NCBI GenBank assembly: GCA_001460835.1
Contig: CYKH01001711.1
Location: 1 to 58,440, forward strand
DNA: 58,440 bases
Origin: Bodo saltans
Lineage: Eukaryota > Euglenozoa > Kinetoplastea > Eubodonida > Bodonidae
Direction of reading: 5' to 3'
In this document: piece by piece, positions 58,216 to 58,440 of the stretch
How positions within the stretch are numbered: the stretch's first letter is position 1
How the letters are laid out: every line of letters starts with the position of its first letter
The notes under the pieces: model-generated
The model's input: the letters and a program-made list of their open reading frames with translations, nothing else
Told to the model about the DNA's origin: nothing
Database searches by the model: none
Position numbers and translations under genes: made by a program

Positions 58216-58440
58216 CCCATACCAATCTCACTTCCATGATATGCTTCTTGTTACTGTTAAAAGAAAACATCTTTTTCTTTTTGTGGCATCTCACATGTGC
58301 TTGATAGAACCGCACAAGCGCCAACGCGTTGTACATTAGAGAAAACGTATTGAGCCCCCAAAACTGACCTGACCTGTGTATCGTATAAACTCCTAGTCAT
58401 ACTCTCCTGTCACCCCCATGTCCGCGGTCGACCGTCGGTC
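58216..58440. other. 3' intergenic end of the window
   Basis: 225 bp of UTR-like DNA with a T-rich tract (58269-58282). No gene seen. Confidence 0.4.

Noticed and set aside
1-58440. tRNA or rRNA genes
   Set aside because: I found no cloverleaf with paired A and B box words or any rRNA-like stretch in the intergenic regions by eye; a tRNAscan run would settle it.

Overview
The window looks like part of one long transcription unit from a kinetoplastid nuclear genome. Every convincing gene reads on the plus strand and none needs an intron. Many start codons sit just downstream of a pyrimidine tract ending in AG, as expected for spliced-leader trans-splicing. Gene content (IFT172, D/D-domain, IQ and MAP65-like cytoskeletal proteins, PIF1-family helicase, RHS/Crinkler-type NTPase-nucleases) fits a flagellate. 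A lectin-bearing membrane protein and an RHS family with an unusual P-loop suggest a free-living, Bodo-like species; that last step is inference.

Layout. 1-5.2 kb: 5'-partial WD40/beta-propeller protein. 5.3-7.9 kb: coiled-coil, single-TM protein with DysF and bulb-lectin domains, the most unusual architecture here. 8.3-12.4 kb: small hypothetical genes, including two adjacent single-TM proteins and a frameshifted gene. 12.6-25.4 kb: an accessory, decaying block with two RHS-like genes (the second broken), an MLO-like membrane protein, a relic of the 3' end of an Aat-like gene, the apparently intact Aat-like gene, a 20-bp minisatellite, and broken cyclophilin and DHHC genes. 25.8-32.2 kb: ribosomal protein eL36, a large N-terminally anchored unknown, a damaged PIF1-family helicase and an interrupted L1-domain protein. 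32.4-58.2 kb: a conserved cytoskeletal, trafficking and RNA-processing block (D/D-domain protein, giant coiled coil with MAP65-like tail, golgin-84-like, PRP4-like, calmodulin-like, TPR-IQ, IFT172, a small unknown, a terminal coiled coil).

The most striking cross-cutting signal is a series of near-perfect head-to-tail duplications (14, 16, 22, 29, 103, 118, 118, 177, 262, 293, 315 and 514 bp). Eight of those inside coding sequence are not multiples of three and split an otherwise sensible reading frame. They may be uncollapsed contig overlaps, allelic joins, or a real tandem-duplication process; the sequence alone cannot decide.

I saw no tRNA or rRNA gene, CRISPR array, LTR element or virus-like element. 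All similarity statements come from reading the protein sequences; no search was run.
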